A stretch of 64,000 nucleotides of DNA from Prostheceraeus crozeri (taxonomy: Eukaryota > Platyhelminthes > Polycladida > Euryleptidae): assembly GCA_907163375.1 (NCBI GenBank), contig CAJQUW010001409.1:124001-188000 (forward strand). The letters are read 5' to 3'. Shown here one piece after another: positions 30,820 through 44,300 of this stretch. The notes below the pieces were generated by a model, which saw only the letters and a program-made list of their open reading frames with translations, made no database searches and was not told the DNA's origin. How positions within the stretch are numbered: position 1 is the first letter of the stretch; each line of letters opens with the position of its first letter. The translations under genes were made by a program, and so were the position numbers.

Positions 30820-31520
30820 TAGAGTTGCATCTTCAGTTGAAAAATGGAAAGACACCTGAATAGCTGCTATTTCATCCAATGTCATCAGGAATCATCAGCA
30901 GGCATGGTTTACATCTCTTAGCATCGAACATAAAGTCGCAGCCATACCCGGGTTATTTTGAGATTTGCAATTAGAAATTCAGTGAAATTTCGACGGGCAC
31001 TCACTAGATATCACTTTAAACACACTACTGGCAAATGGCCTAAGCTAGTGTGCCTGAAATGCTGATTTTTCAAACACAAGGTAAATATAATAATTAAATA
31101 TTGAGTTGCATCCTCAGGCGCACTAACCTAGTCGATTTGGCAGCAGTGTGTTTAAAGTAATATTTAATGAATGCCCGTCGAAATTTCACTAAATAGCTAA
31201 ATTGCAAATCTCAACTTAACCCGGGCACGGCTGCGACTTTAAATAGGGAGTTGTATCGATGCTGAGAGAATTAAACTCGGCCTGCTGATGATTCCTGATA
31301 TTGGATGAAATAGTAGCTATTCATTTTAGCAGTTTCCATTTTTCAACTGAGGATGGAACTCAATATTTAATTATTCTATTTACATTGTGTCTACAAAAGC
31401 AGCATTTATCAATTATTTCGGGCGCACTAACTCATGCGATTTTCCAGTCGTATGTTTAAAGTAATATTTAATGAATGCCCGTCGAAATTTCACTAAATAG
31501 CTAATTGCAAATCTCACTTT
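30820..31520. repeat. cluster of three RX units
   Basis: A forward unit (about 30830-31125) is followed by a reverse unit (about 31125-31395) and a second, partial reverse unit (31400-31520). All carry the core: TTTCGACGGGCACTC at about 30988 and GAATGCCCGTCGAAATTTCA at about 31169 and 31471. Other shared blocks are CATCATCAGCAGG, GCAGCCATACCCGGG and TTTAAACACACTACTGGC. More diverged than the palindrome at 10133-10926. No coding content. Confidence 0.8.
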
Positions 31521-33870
31521 CATAATACTTTCGCAATCTGTACATTTCAATTTATGAAGTCGTGCTTTCATCTCGCCTTCTTCCAAATTTGAAACCTATC
31601 TTCCTAATTATCGATTTGAGAGAAGATTCGCATTTCATTTCCTGCATTTCACCCTAAAGCTCAATCGTAGGATCATCAAATTAATTTCAAATCTTAGAAA
31701 TTCCCTCTCCCCGACAAAGCGACGAAGAAAGTATTCATTTCATAAACACGGTGCGAAGTCACCCGTCACTAACATCTTTGATGGGCAGGATAACAATTAC
31801 GAATATTCAGCTGGTTATTAATCCGAACATGTAATAATCTTATCTTCAAACCCTTCTCTGCAATCGATGGCGCATCACACAGATAAGGAAGACAATCAAC
31901 ACATGAATTTTCTTCTAATGGATGGATTTCATTTCAATCTTCATTTCCCACACTGCGAGCATGAAATCGACAGTTGATAATTATATGCCGAAATTATACT
32001 TCTCATTATCAATGCAGCAAAAGCAAATTAAACTGACTGATAGATCATCATTCGCGACAAATTCATGGGAAACTATGAATCTGCGGAAACAGATTTATCG
32101 ATTCACCAAATGATATGATGACGGGAAACGTATGAATTAAGCTTCATATGAGACGCTTCCAAAGACAGTGGAAAACGTTCAACAAACTAAAAAAGTATAG
32201 AAATGTTTCTTATCATTGCATAGAACATCAACACCTGGAAGAAGATTTAATGGTGACAATACTTAGAGAAATAAAAGGAAATTATCAACAATGAAAAATG
32301 GAGGTGCTGAAATTCACAAGCCAAATAATGAGACTGGCCTCATGGCCCTAATATGCAGCATGTGCTACAGAGGTCAGCGATCTATGAACCAAAATCTCCA
32401 ACATCCCTACCATTTTTGTGATTTCTATTTTTATGATATAGAATAATATCTTGGACTAGGTTGTCTATGCATGTAAATAGCGAAACATGTTTGAACTATA
32501 GTTTGAAATTGTATGGACTTGATGTCTTCTCACTTCCTCTTTTTGACATTTCTCCTGTTGAAGATTGGTCAATCTCTGTCATCTGGTTGTCAATTGAAAC
32601 CAGTAGAGACTAAATGATTAATTATTTTTTTTTGATTTTTGCAACGTTTTCATAGCTAGAAACCACTTATGAGAAATTATGATAATGATTCGAAATGTGC
32701 ATAATATCACAATAAAAAGAAAAGGCATTTTATACCCAACCTGAGCCAGAAGTCACGAGCCGGCACTGTGTGCAAGTGAATATTATCAGGACGATTCACG
32801 GCATAAATGGATGAATTAATGCAAATATTGATGGGGCATGTGACTATATACACTTTACAACAGCAATGACTCATGAAAAAACATTGCAGAGCGATGCATG
32901 GCTGTAATGCCAACAGTTGAGCCAAACGGTAACTCGTTGGACTGAGATGATCAAATAATGTCACAACTTAATAAGAGCGCATTTTCAAACCTTATCCGAC
33001 CGGATTTGTCTGAGCATTATCCTGCCGATTTCAAGGTTCTTAAAACATCCAAATAGTGCAATTTAAAATGTCTAGTGACAAAAAACTGATATGTGCAGTC
33101 ATCAACATTTAATGAATTTAAAAATTAAAGAAAGTCGGGAATGCAAGTGGTTATATCAAATTTACTAACACTTCCTATAATATTTGTTTACACGGCAGAG
33201 AAAAATCTGATCATAATTCTCGAGGCATTTTTCTTTCTATCATGAAAACTTATTTCAGATAAGAACACATTGGAAGTAGCATTACGGACACATCGGCAGT
33301 GTCAGTCGTTAAGCTGCTTTTCAAACTCATTGTTCAAAATTCCTTGTTGTCTCAACTCTATAATGAGTTGGCAATTGCAGAAGCTTAACTGTGGAGAAAG
33401 AAACGCACCAAATTCTCATCGGATAATGAAAAAACAATGCGTCCTAACCTATTAATAAATGGTTCCAATTATAACAGCAAACTTCCCTCTCCAACATCCT
33501 GAGAAGTTTGGAGATGGAGGCATTGTCTATCTTCTTCGCAGCAATGGACACAGAGCATCGTTTTCAGTGTTGGTTGCGAAGAAGTCATCAATTCAATCCG
33601 ATAGTCAATTTTAAATCATTAAGTCTCTCGACACATTTTGCTACGTTGGATGATTGATGCTGAAAAAGTAGTTTACGGTTCAGTTATCCATTGTCCTAGA
33701 TATATTGCAGATTCCTGATGGCAAGACTGGGCAGAAAAAAGCATTAAGCTTTAAATCACTATTCCATAACAATGCTTAGACTTTTCATAAAGTGAAGCTG
33801 AGATTCCTCAGTACATCAGAATAGTAACTGTCAAAACTTCATGAAGCATTATTTACGGATAAAATAATAC
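31521..33870. other. 2.3 kb, nothing recognised
   Basis: AT-rich sequence, no supported gene, RNA or transposon end. The missing last exon of the TMEM68-like gene could lie in this stretch, but I did not find it. Confidence 0.4.
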
Positions 33871-33880
33871 TACAAGGTGT

Positions 33881-34450
33881 GACTAAAAATTATTCAGACT
33901 ATTTCAGAAGATCAATTTAATGAACGACTTTGCTATTATCGATGACAATTTTGAGACATACAGTGCTGAAGTTCATTATCAAAAATGTGATGCAAATAAC
34001 TAAGCAAGCAAGCACTTCTTCAGCAAGCACATTCTGAAAAGCCCTACCATTTTAAGTGCAACGAGATAGAAAAATTGGCGTGTATCGTGTAAATTCAATC
34101 AGAAATGGTTTCAATTAATTTTTAATCAGATTTTCATGGAAATCTACGAAATTTTGTTTGAAATTACTTTAACGAGGGCATTCAGCTGAACGGGACTTTC
34201 ATTTAACTACATGATCTCCACCATATTCAATCACATTGCCACAATGGTCTAGGAGATTTTCGGACCTTGGTCAAGAACTCCTCTTGAGAGATTGAACGAA
34301 AGAATCGATAGAATAATGCACAACAACATCCTCATCCGAAAACTTGATTTTCCTAATTTCTCATTTGAGTCAGTCAACGAAACACATATCACACAATTTT
34401 AAATCTGGTGAGTAGGCCGAGGCCATAGCATTGCCAAACAGCAATGGATT
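33881..34450 (-). pseudogene. mariner transposase relic, C-terminal part
   Basis: On the minus strand about 34440-34190 reads AYSPDLKLCDM, then KFSDEDVVVH and a final CGNVIEYGGDHVVK, the order of the third-aspartate motif (SPDL..CD), middle and C-terminal end of DD34D mariner transposases. Stops and frameshifts are present. The plus-strand sequence AAGGTGTGACTAAAAATTAT at 33884 looks like an outer TIR. The other end was not found. An old relic. Confidence 0.6.
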
Positions 34451-35335
34451 TTTTCTGGATAATTTCTGGATTCCGAGTATAATATTCAGTTGAAGTGAAG
34501 TTCAATCGGAAAAATTTTTTTTGAATGCCTTAGAGTCTCATCAAAACATCCATGAAGACCACTTTAGGCACGTTTGCATGTCTTTTATGGTTGTGACCCA
34601 TTTTCTTCATCAGTTGCAGAGCCCAAGCTAATTTCAGGTAAGCTGAAGTTGAGTGCGTTGAGGTTCAGCATTTTGTTGAGCAACTATACATGTGATGACT
34701 ATTTTGCTGTTTATCATTATCAATTTATTTGGCAAGGTTATTTTTTCCATCAACTTAATTCACCAGAGAATTCCTTTGACTTAAATATATAAATGAATCT
34801 CGAATTTAATTTCAATAAGCCACAAACGACGATTCATTCAATGATTAAAAGTGGTTACATTTAATACTTTGATAAAAGTAATAAATATTCAATTCTTAAA
34901 CGTCACAGATATGAAATTGTAAAAATACTTGTAACTATGATCATTTAGCTACATAATCATTTTTTACCGCATAAAAATTTGGTTTGATACAGGTAGAATT
35001 CTAGAATTATTTAGTCTATTCAACGAACGGTTGAATTGCAGTAACAGATTTAAAAATTCCATGATGACATTTAGTTGTGAAAAGATTGCTGCAAGTTAAT
35101 AGGGAGAAATAATTCATTCTTGATTTAACACATGATCGAGGTAAAGCTTGTAAAGGTAATCTACCTGCAAAATTTTGAGCGATGGTGACCGACTTTCCGA
35201 TGGTTATTCAGATAATGCCACAAAAGCAATAAGCGTGATTGAAATTCGGATATAATTAGTCGTGGTAATTAGTCATAATTGGTTATGCATTTAGATAAAG
35301 AAAGTCGCAATTCCTCAACCGTAATTATAACTCAC
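34451..35335. other. 3' flank or last intron of the TMEM68-like gene
   Basis: No gene recognised. If the host gene continues downstream of exon 5, this stretch belongs to its next intron. Confidence 0.4.
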
Positions 35336-35399
35336 TCGCTTGGCCAATTCATCAGCAGACTCTCCTTCCAAAGGTAGAATTGGATCTCCAATGTATGTT
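35336..35399 (-). CDS. TMEM68: TMEM68-like exon, 64 bp
   Basis: Acceptor TATTTTTGTAG, donor GTGAGT. It completes the Arg codon and reads TYIGDPILPLEGESADELAK then R, matching the family's RTYLGDPI...AEELAEK region. The donor shows at least one more exon further left. Confidence 0.88.
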
Positions 35400-38300
35400 C
35401 TACAAAAATAAATGAATAACTTCAAAATACGATGTCTGATAGTAGAGCGCTACAATAAATCAATGGTAGATAATGTTGACTAGGCTAATAACGAGGGAGC
35501 TATCAAGTGCACAAATTTCTCACCAGTTTGCTTTAATCAATGCATGCATGAGATTCCACCGACACGACATTTCCGGAAAATCCCAGATGACCCCTTTTCG
35601 TACTAATTGCCAATTTAATTCGCAAGCTTGATAACCATGATACATGCTCAGTAAATATATTAAAAGTAATTATTGTACTAAGCCCCAGCCATACCGACTC
35701 ATTTTCTCCCGCCCGGAGATAGATGTTGCTTGGGACTACTTCCACTCTATGCTGGTTGACCATTCTTGACTGTTGAGGAAAATGATTCACTTATCATCAC
35801 ATGAAACACGTAAGACACTGTACAAGATGACCGATGACCTCGAGCATGTAGGGGTCTCCATCGGCCGAGCGAAGAAAGTAGCCTAGGAATCGATAGTCTT
35901 GGCAACGACTGGTGAAAATCACGGCCTCAACGCCTCATAGACAAAAGAATGAAGAGACATTGACCGGCATGACATGTAATAAATGATGCAAATAATATCA
36001 TTTCTACAGCAAATATTTACTCAATCATAACATTAATTTATGCTTTCTTATTTCTCTTGCTTTGTCTGATCAGACAATTCTGTTCCAATTAAACGGAAAG
36101 TAAGGCCTAGTGGGAGCTAAATTGAAAGTAGCATCATGATATCCCTAACAGCAGGTAGATCCATCAGAACCATGGTTAGTATCAGCAGTTATGTAATTTA
36201 TCTTAGGCCTATCTCGACTGGTGACTGATCTAGGAGATAAGTGACGAAAAACAACAATTATGCAGACTTATTTATAGATTCCGCGATTAGAATGAGTGAT
36301 AAACACAATGACATAGACAATGATAAAGATATGCTTTCATTTCTATTGAATACTTTGACTTATTATGAAAGAAAATCTCATAACTTTTCACATTTTTATT
36401 AATCATGATTGATGTTGGACATGAGCATGTGAGCAATAGAGCCCACCCCTGCCATTTTCATGTTTTTTGCACAAATCTCGAGACACAACAAAATCCATCC
36501 CAAATTTCTGGAATTCCTGATTTTTCCGGAAGAATCTCATGCATGAATCCATATCAAAGAGACTTAAGGAGATCAATATCTGGGGAGATAGTGTCAGGAA
36601 AAACCAATTGAAAAACGTGACATTGATCAGCAGGTGGCATGAAAAGAGCAACGCTTCAGCACGAAAACGCAGACGGTTCAGGGTTCGAACCTGTCCGCGA
36701 ACCTCTCATTAGCGTTTACTAATCTTGACTTGGTGAGGGTTGTGAGTGTGTGAAGGCAGCGGCCGCCCCACCCATTGCTTGCTACTACCGATTCGTGCCT
36801 TGAGGAAGGCGGGGATGAATAAAATATCCCTTGAATGATGTTTAGTTAAGACATCGAGGCAACCTAACGGTATCCTCTTTATTGCTTCTTATTTCATGGA
36901 GCTTGTTGAGGGCGCTGTCCGAACCAGAAGTCACTGAAGACGAAAATGACTACGAGTCTGAAGCAGTGGTTCATAATAATAATCCTTTTTCATTAATCAG
37001 GAGACAGTAAAAGACGCAACGTGAACTATGGTTAAGGCACCACAAACAATGAATGAAAGTACAGTAGTATCCTAATGCAGTTTACCACACTTAGTTCTGT
37101 CCACGGCTAAGAGTTGCTCCACATATTTGTGTGTAACGCAAACTATTCTTTCTTATGATGATAGATGAAAATGATGATATACAGCAATAATACATAAGAT
37201 AAATTAAGTTTAAAAGGGTGACATTCTCGACCATGACTCATCAACCACGATCCGGGAATATGTCAGACAGATATCTAACCGTTTGGGTCAAATGTGAGTT
37301 ACAGAAAGAGCTGGCAGATGATAATAGCAACATTACTCATTTAAATATGGAATAAATTTGCGCCTTAAGTGTGGAATAATTTACCTGAATTTAACTGGGA
37401 AAAATCCATATGGGATACCAATAGGGAATCGCAAATATTCATAGAGCTTTTTCATGGGCTCTGAAAAAGAACAAAAAGAATGAGAGATTAACATTAGCAA
37501 ATAAACAAAAAGTGGGTAAATTTTTAAATTCAACTTGATTTATCACATTTTTCTTCCGACAAATACAATTTTCAAGAAAAATGAAGCGCTGTATAAATTT
37601 ATCTATTTGATTCAGGAAAATATAGGATACATCAGGAATTGACTGAAATAGTTGACTTGAAGAATTAACTCCTCAGTTAAAATGTCAACGACAGCACTTT
37701 TTCTAAGGCTTTGTCATTCGTTGAGTTTAATTATCCTTCATTTCTATTAAAACAATCATCTCCATGCACTGGTAAAATGCATGTTTTTCTTTGCTCACAT
37801 ATGACAGTCAAGTCAAAGTGCATCTAATCGACAGGCATATTATGCTTCGACTGTACATCCTGTTGTGGGTCCTATTCGATGCAAAATACAGCTACATTTG
37901 TAGCTACATATGTTTGAATTTCGAATCATTATTGGGTCTATGCTCATACGCTTTTTACATTATATTTTATGTCATAGATAGCTAAAAAGGACCTCAACTA
38001 GGTTGTAAAAGACGGTTACACACGATCTGTAGTATCAGTTCTTGCTCAATTTGTTACTCAGATCTTCACTGTGTGATGAAGATTAAGGGATGCGATGAAT
38101 GCACTATAGCTAACAAAATGGATGAAAGATCAACTATTTATTGTTTGTCATTCTAGTAATAGTGTCATGGTACATCAACCAGGGATCTGAAGTGGAAAAA
38201 TTTTAACAGCTGCTTTCCCCTACACGTTTCTCCTGAAGCCCTCTTCTCCGTCTGAATTTCTCACCCACTCCGATCTGAAACAAGAATCAGCTCCGCTCCA

Positions 38301-41300
38301 TTTCAATTTCAACAAGTTACATGCTCGATCTCATACGTCAACAATAAGCGTACATGTACACTGTGCACGTATGGAGCAACATCAAAATGAGGTTTGATGT
38401 CGGTCAACATTGTAATCACTATGTATATTAGGAAATTTGTAAGCCTCTGCACAAACGACCGACATTTTGAACTATGGTTTTATCTTGCAATTTGTGTCTT
38501 TCATGCAGCACACTATTAAATTAGTAACAACTGGCTTTGTTACGTCTTTCATTATGTTTACGATATATAATGTGTGCTTAATTCCATTTAGAGGTATTTA
38601 TGACGTTTAATTGGTCGTGACAATTTTCCAACTTGCAGTCTGTACATGCATGTTATATCCATGATTTAGATATACTATGTAGTTCCAGAAATTAGTATTT
38701 TAGGAATTAGGGATGACATTTTCATCTTCAATTTGCCCCCATTTGGAAGATAAGTTAGGCGCTTCATGTTATCTCTGAAAACGCCTGTCCGCTTCTCAAT
38801 TTTCTTTTGAATTAGTGTAAGACAAAGTTGATCAAAGCCATTAATGTAACAAAAGTTCAAGACCAAAAAAAAATTTAATATGTACCTTTCCTTATGTTTT
38901 CAGTTTCTTAAGTCTTGTTGCTCATTGGGAAACTGACTCGTTAATTAACACATCATAATTCGATTAAAGATGGCGCGGTGGCGCCACTATTAACTGAGAT
39001 TCACATAAATCGACCTTAACGGTCTTCAACTTTGACTTTTGATTTTGACGAAATTAAAACTCTATTTTCAGATCAAAATGCTTCTAGCACCCAACCATAT
39101 ACGAAATGAAATAAAGACCATGTTTTGTATATCCATGTATAGAAAGATTGAACACCATATGAAACTTCCATAAATTAAAAGGAATATTGTGAAATATTGT
39201 GACAAATCAAGAGATCAAGCAATAGTGTGACAGCTTCCGAGAAATAAAACTAAACTGCGATCAGTCTCCCTAAACAATCAATTTCACACTCACGAATTCA
39301 TCCTAGATTTCTTTAATTAATACATTGCGAACATAGACAAATGCATTAGTGCAATAATTAAATTAATTCCTTCCACGCAAAGATTAGTATAGCCTTCTGA
39401 TCGTAGTTCTGTCTGATCGTAAACTATCGAGAGGGCAATAGAAATATACGTAAGTGTTGGTAACTAAAGGAATGTAAAAGCAATACGGCGATTTTGAAAA
39501 AAACATCGAATGGTCAATGAAAAATAATGTGATACAACAATTATGTGGAGGTCTGAATAAAACCATCGACAGGAAAACGCAAACTCTTATATGGTTATGA
39601 TTATGAAGAATCAGCATTTTGATGTAAAAATTGCTAGCCAGAATTCTACAACTTTCCAGAAGACCTTCCAATGTTCGAAAAGTCTTATAACATACTTATC
39701 GATTGCTGATTATGTCTATAAAACAGCTATTTATCTTAAGGACTGATATAATTGAGTGGATTCTATACATGATAATGCATTGAGCAAACAAGGGACAAAT
39801 GATTGAGTTATTTGATTCGGAGGACATCCCAGGGTCGATGTTGACCAACGAAACAAGAAAAACACTCAAGGTTCTCGCGAGCGCTTTCGACAGACGCCGT
39901 CTGCCATCCTCAAGCAACATATGATAATGCATACCTGCAAGATGCAAATCGATGAAAGCAATTGATGAAAACTACTATATTTCTTTTAAAAATCTGGGGC
40001 GGCCGCACAGAAACACTGTTAGGCTAACAAATCATTGTCACTAACAACTCACTATCTAACACTGTTTCTGTCCGGCCGCCCATGTAATTTCCGTGTTTGA
40101 AGCATTACATCGAATGATGATTCATAGTGATATATACTGACTTGACTTCTACCTGGAATATATGTAATCGTTATGCGTCTGTTATTTCGAAATATAGCAT
40201 GCTATTATTATTATATCAATATTCTTTCGAATAGGCTTATTCAATTTGGACTATCTGACAGTGGCGAATGCTCCGGGCATGCTAGGCATGCGGCGCATGC
40301 TCTCACAATTGGCTTTATTAAAGTTACGTTTTTAACGCTATATACTATAATGCATTTTCATGTGCAGACATGTAGATCAGTCAGCTCCTTCAGCTGAGAG
40401 CATGCGAGCGGAAAGGCAATAGCTACTGCTGCTCAGCTGCTGCGCACTGCTAGGCTTGCTTCTGCTAAATAATCTCGCACGCAAATAGTATGCATCGCAC
40501 TTGCATCGCTGCCGAATCATGCTTCCCGGCATGCGAGGCATCGGAGAGCAAGAGAGGCTAATACAAAGATCTGAAAAGATCTCAATTATCACGCCTGCCA
40601 TTGCACGCTTAGTAATGAATTCTCTCGAGACACGTGCACAATGACCCTGGACCAAGGCCCATGGGACATGATACATTGACGACATTGTACTTCCAACTTG
40701 ATCGCATGGCCTGCTTAAAATACATTCCCTCGCGCTCGCTCGCGCGCCTCTTCAGAGGGTATGTCAGAAAATATTAACATTTAACATACTCCTTCGCTTC
40801 TTAATTAATTTTGTGTGACTGTGATACCTTTACGCCTAAAGATCAAACAAAACTAAAATATCAAAGATCAAAATCAGTCCTTGATTCAACCCGTTTAGTA
40901 GAAGAGATATAAAAAATAAAAATGACATCAGTTCGAATGACCGCCGGAAGACCCACCAAACTTCACGCGCATTCCACAGGCACAAAAATATCACTATTTA
41001 AGGCATTTCAAAAGGCCCAATCGATATCTTTACATTTTTGGTTTTACATGGTGGTGAGCTGGTTTTGTTGATTTTTTGCAAATTGTTTTGTTAGGCGACC
41101 ACAACACATGTCCTAAAACTGGTTTTTGATTGTCTCAATACGCAATCCAAATCTCAAACAAGCATGAAAAATTTCTTTATCACCTCAAGTGCATTCTTCA
41201 AAATAAACAGCTCGGGAACGACTATAGAAATCGATCAACCAACGTGATCACATGGCGAATCAATAGACATGCAGCAATATGAGAAAAAGTTAAAAAAAAT

Positions 41301-44300
41301 CGCGAAATATTTACAAGCCCTTATTGATGTCCGTCTTCTCTTATCCCAAAGTCTTCTCTTCCTTTCCGAGTGCCATAAGACTTCCGATCAGCCAATAAGC
41401 GGTAATTATGTAATTAGAATCTCGATTTTTTAAGTCATTACGATTTTAGAAACAACCCATTGTGAACGAGTCAACCATTTTTTTAATTGACCTTCGTCCG
41501 GCTGATTCATCTGAGTTATATGGGCGATCAGTATTTCGTTATTAGTTCATCACATCAAAAAATCCGATAAACACTTAAAATTTTTTAATTCTCATTCAGA
41601 TGAATCTTTTAAATATAGTTACAGTTCATAAGCTCTGTACTGGTCAGGCTACTAGAGATCTTGTTGTGAATTCAAAAAGATTTCTTTCTCACTGAAGATT
41701 GATTCATATCGGTGATCTGAGGACGGTACTAGTTTGGAATAAACTAACGAAATAATATAAAAAAAAACAAAAAAACTTAAACATACGTGAACCAATGTTG
41801 ATGAACTTTCACATGCCGTGAACTGTTATGACAAACATCCGTAAATTTGACAAAATACAAAAGGTCAAAGAAATTAAATAAAAAGTCATATTTGTGACCA
41901 ATCTTCTATTTTTCACACAGCTTTTGCATCAACCAAATTTGACACACAATGAATCACAAAATTGATCCAAAAATTCCCTCAAGTTGCTCAAACCCCTGTC
42001 TTCTTTCTTCTTCGGACGTAAGGACTGTTAAGGAAGACTGAGAATCCTTCAAGATTTTGTTCAGAAAAAATTGGAACTGATGTCCTCTGGGATAATGAAC
42101 TGTCACCCTCAAGACGGTATATTTCTGTTAAATTGATAATTTTTACAAATTTTTTGCAATTTTCATGGATGTATTGGAAAATTTGAAGATATGGGAAGAA
42201 TTTGCATTGACAGATGTCCTCTTTTATTTTTGCTTTCCTTGATAAAGTTTATTTTCTGCTTTTTTGATAACCGGTATTTTCTCGATTGTTATTTGACATT
42301 ACAATTTTTGTCTTATCTTTTAATCTTGATAAATATCTTGTATGAAATACATAATATCAAAATTGATAAAAATGTAAAAAAAATTAAAGGAAGTGATTTC
42401 CAACTCATTTTTCCTTTTCACTTTGTCTTTACTGTCTTATCTGAAAAAATTTCGAAACTGAAACACCCTATTTTTTACAACATCTTTTTTTCGAAAATAT
42501 TCGATAAATATTCTGATCTTTGAAATCATCTTCATTTTTAGAAAATAAAATAATTTTTTTTGTGTGAATATGGTTTTTATTCATTAACATATACCGTTAT
42601 GCGCATATGTATTGGTACAGTGAATAATTAATTGATAATTAATTACTTGCAAAGATATTAATTTTGTTTTATCAACCCGAGTTTAGTATCATCATATAAC
42701 AATAGGTAATAAAAAAAAAAAAAAATAAAAAAAAAAAAAGAAAAACAACTAGCTCAAACCTTAACGGGTCGTACGCCACTCTATCTGACATTTCACTTTT
42801 GCACAAGCGTTCATTATTCATTCAGAAAAGTTGTCAGCAAAACTCTGTGCGACACGTTTGCTTGATCTGACAATGCTACCTGGTCAATTGCAATTTCTGT
42901 TTCTTGAGATTCTCCATTTTGTCCACCAGTGTGCGATCTCCCATCACGATGAAAACACTGACTGTTTGAAGAGCTGCCTTATCTATGGGTTTCCTCACTT
43001 TTGTTGGCCTCAGTCCTAGTCTCTTCGACTACTTTGACAAGCTTTTCTTTACAGAAAATTCTGCATCAATCTGACTAACGGATGACTCCTGAGATTCTGT
43101 ATTGATGATGATTTCTTTCAGCCTTTTCTTTTCATCAGATTGTTACTTCCTCTGTATATCCAGATAACAATCGCATCACTTCTTCTTTGGTCTGGCCGAT
43201 GGCAACAATGAGACTCGGATAATAGCACCTTTCCCTCTCCTTATCGCAATCAAGGAAGCAATTATAGGAAAGTAACTTGAATAATTGTCTCTCAATTTCA
43301 CTCAGGATTGACGGTTGTCTAAAAAATCTTTCACAATCAATAATAAATCGATGAGGAAGCCAAAACTATGCCAATGACTAATGATGAGATTGTGATTTAA
43401 CATGTCGAAGGCTTTATGAAAGTTGAATGTAAGCAATACGGAGCCATTACATCCGACATCATCATAATATGTACTGTTATGAGAGTTGTTATTGTAAAAC
43501 ATTTATCGCAAAATCCATGTTGGCTGGCACCAATAAGGAGAGCGCATTGTGTTTGTTTCGGCAAGCAGCAACTTTTCGAAGATCTTTGAAGGTAAAAGGG
43601 ATTGTGAGATTGATCTCAGATTAGCGAAGTATATTTTTTTGCTTTTGTGAACCGCCGTTGTCACAAGATTCTTCCATGCAGTCGAATAAGTCCGATTATC
43701 AATAACCGATTGAAAAATGTCAGTTAGGAGCAAAGCATCCATTATTGAATGAATTGGCAAATGGATATTTCAATCGTTTTTCAATAGAACTCAGAATTTC
43801 AAATCTATGCAGATTGTAAGCATTCATTTGCTTTAAAAGCTTTAATGAATTACCATCTATTGAGACAGTAGAATTTTACGAATTTTATCAAAAGTTTCTA
43901 CATCTCTCCATTAGGGGTCGCAATGCCTGTATTTTCTATTTCTCAGAAATTCCCAATGCCAGTTTTGCGATTTCCAAATACCGGTTTACTTTCTATATAT
44001 CTTCTACCGTACAATTTTGGTGAACAAATGTTGCTATAAAGATATCGAACCGAGAATAGTAGTTCAATATCACTACACAAATCAATCAGCTATGTTGTGA
44101 TATCTTATCAACTATATCCATGCTGGAAAAGACAACAGTGAATACACGCTGTCTGTCTCGAATTACTGAAGAGAGAATTGCACCGAAGAAAATGATGATC
44201 TACCAATTTCCAAACATCGATCGTCAATCTTCTGAAGAAACAGAGAAGGTGAAGATATCATCAGCAGCGATAAAGACAATGAAAGAAAATCTGGAAAACT

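Noticed and set aside
34574-34792. Possible last TMEM68 exon on the minus strand (SLPEISLGSATDEENGSQP then stop)
   Set aside because: The phase and residues do not resemble the family's C-terminus, and no acceptor gives a continuous reading from exon 5.
36660-36700. Possible tRNA gene from a perfect B box (GGTTCGAACC)
   Set aside because: No acceptor or anticodon stem can be drawn, and a longer body follows, so it is better explained as a SINE.
39696-39947. Minus-strand SIICPLFAQCI, superficially like the missing TMEM68 PIIPMFTQN exon
   Set aside because: No splice acceptor or correct phase. The true exon was found at 46978-47041 with matching splice sites.
42191-42523. 110-codon plus-strand frame
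   Set aside because: Low-complexity Phe/Leu/Ile/Lys composition in AT-rich DNA, with no motif.
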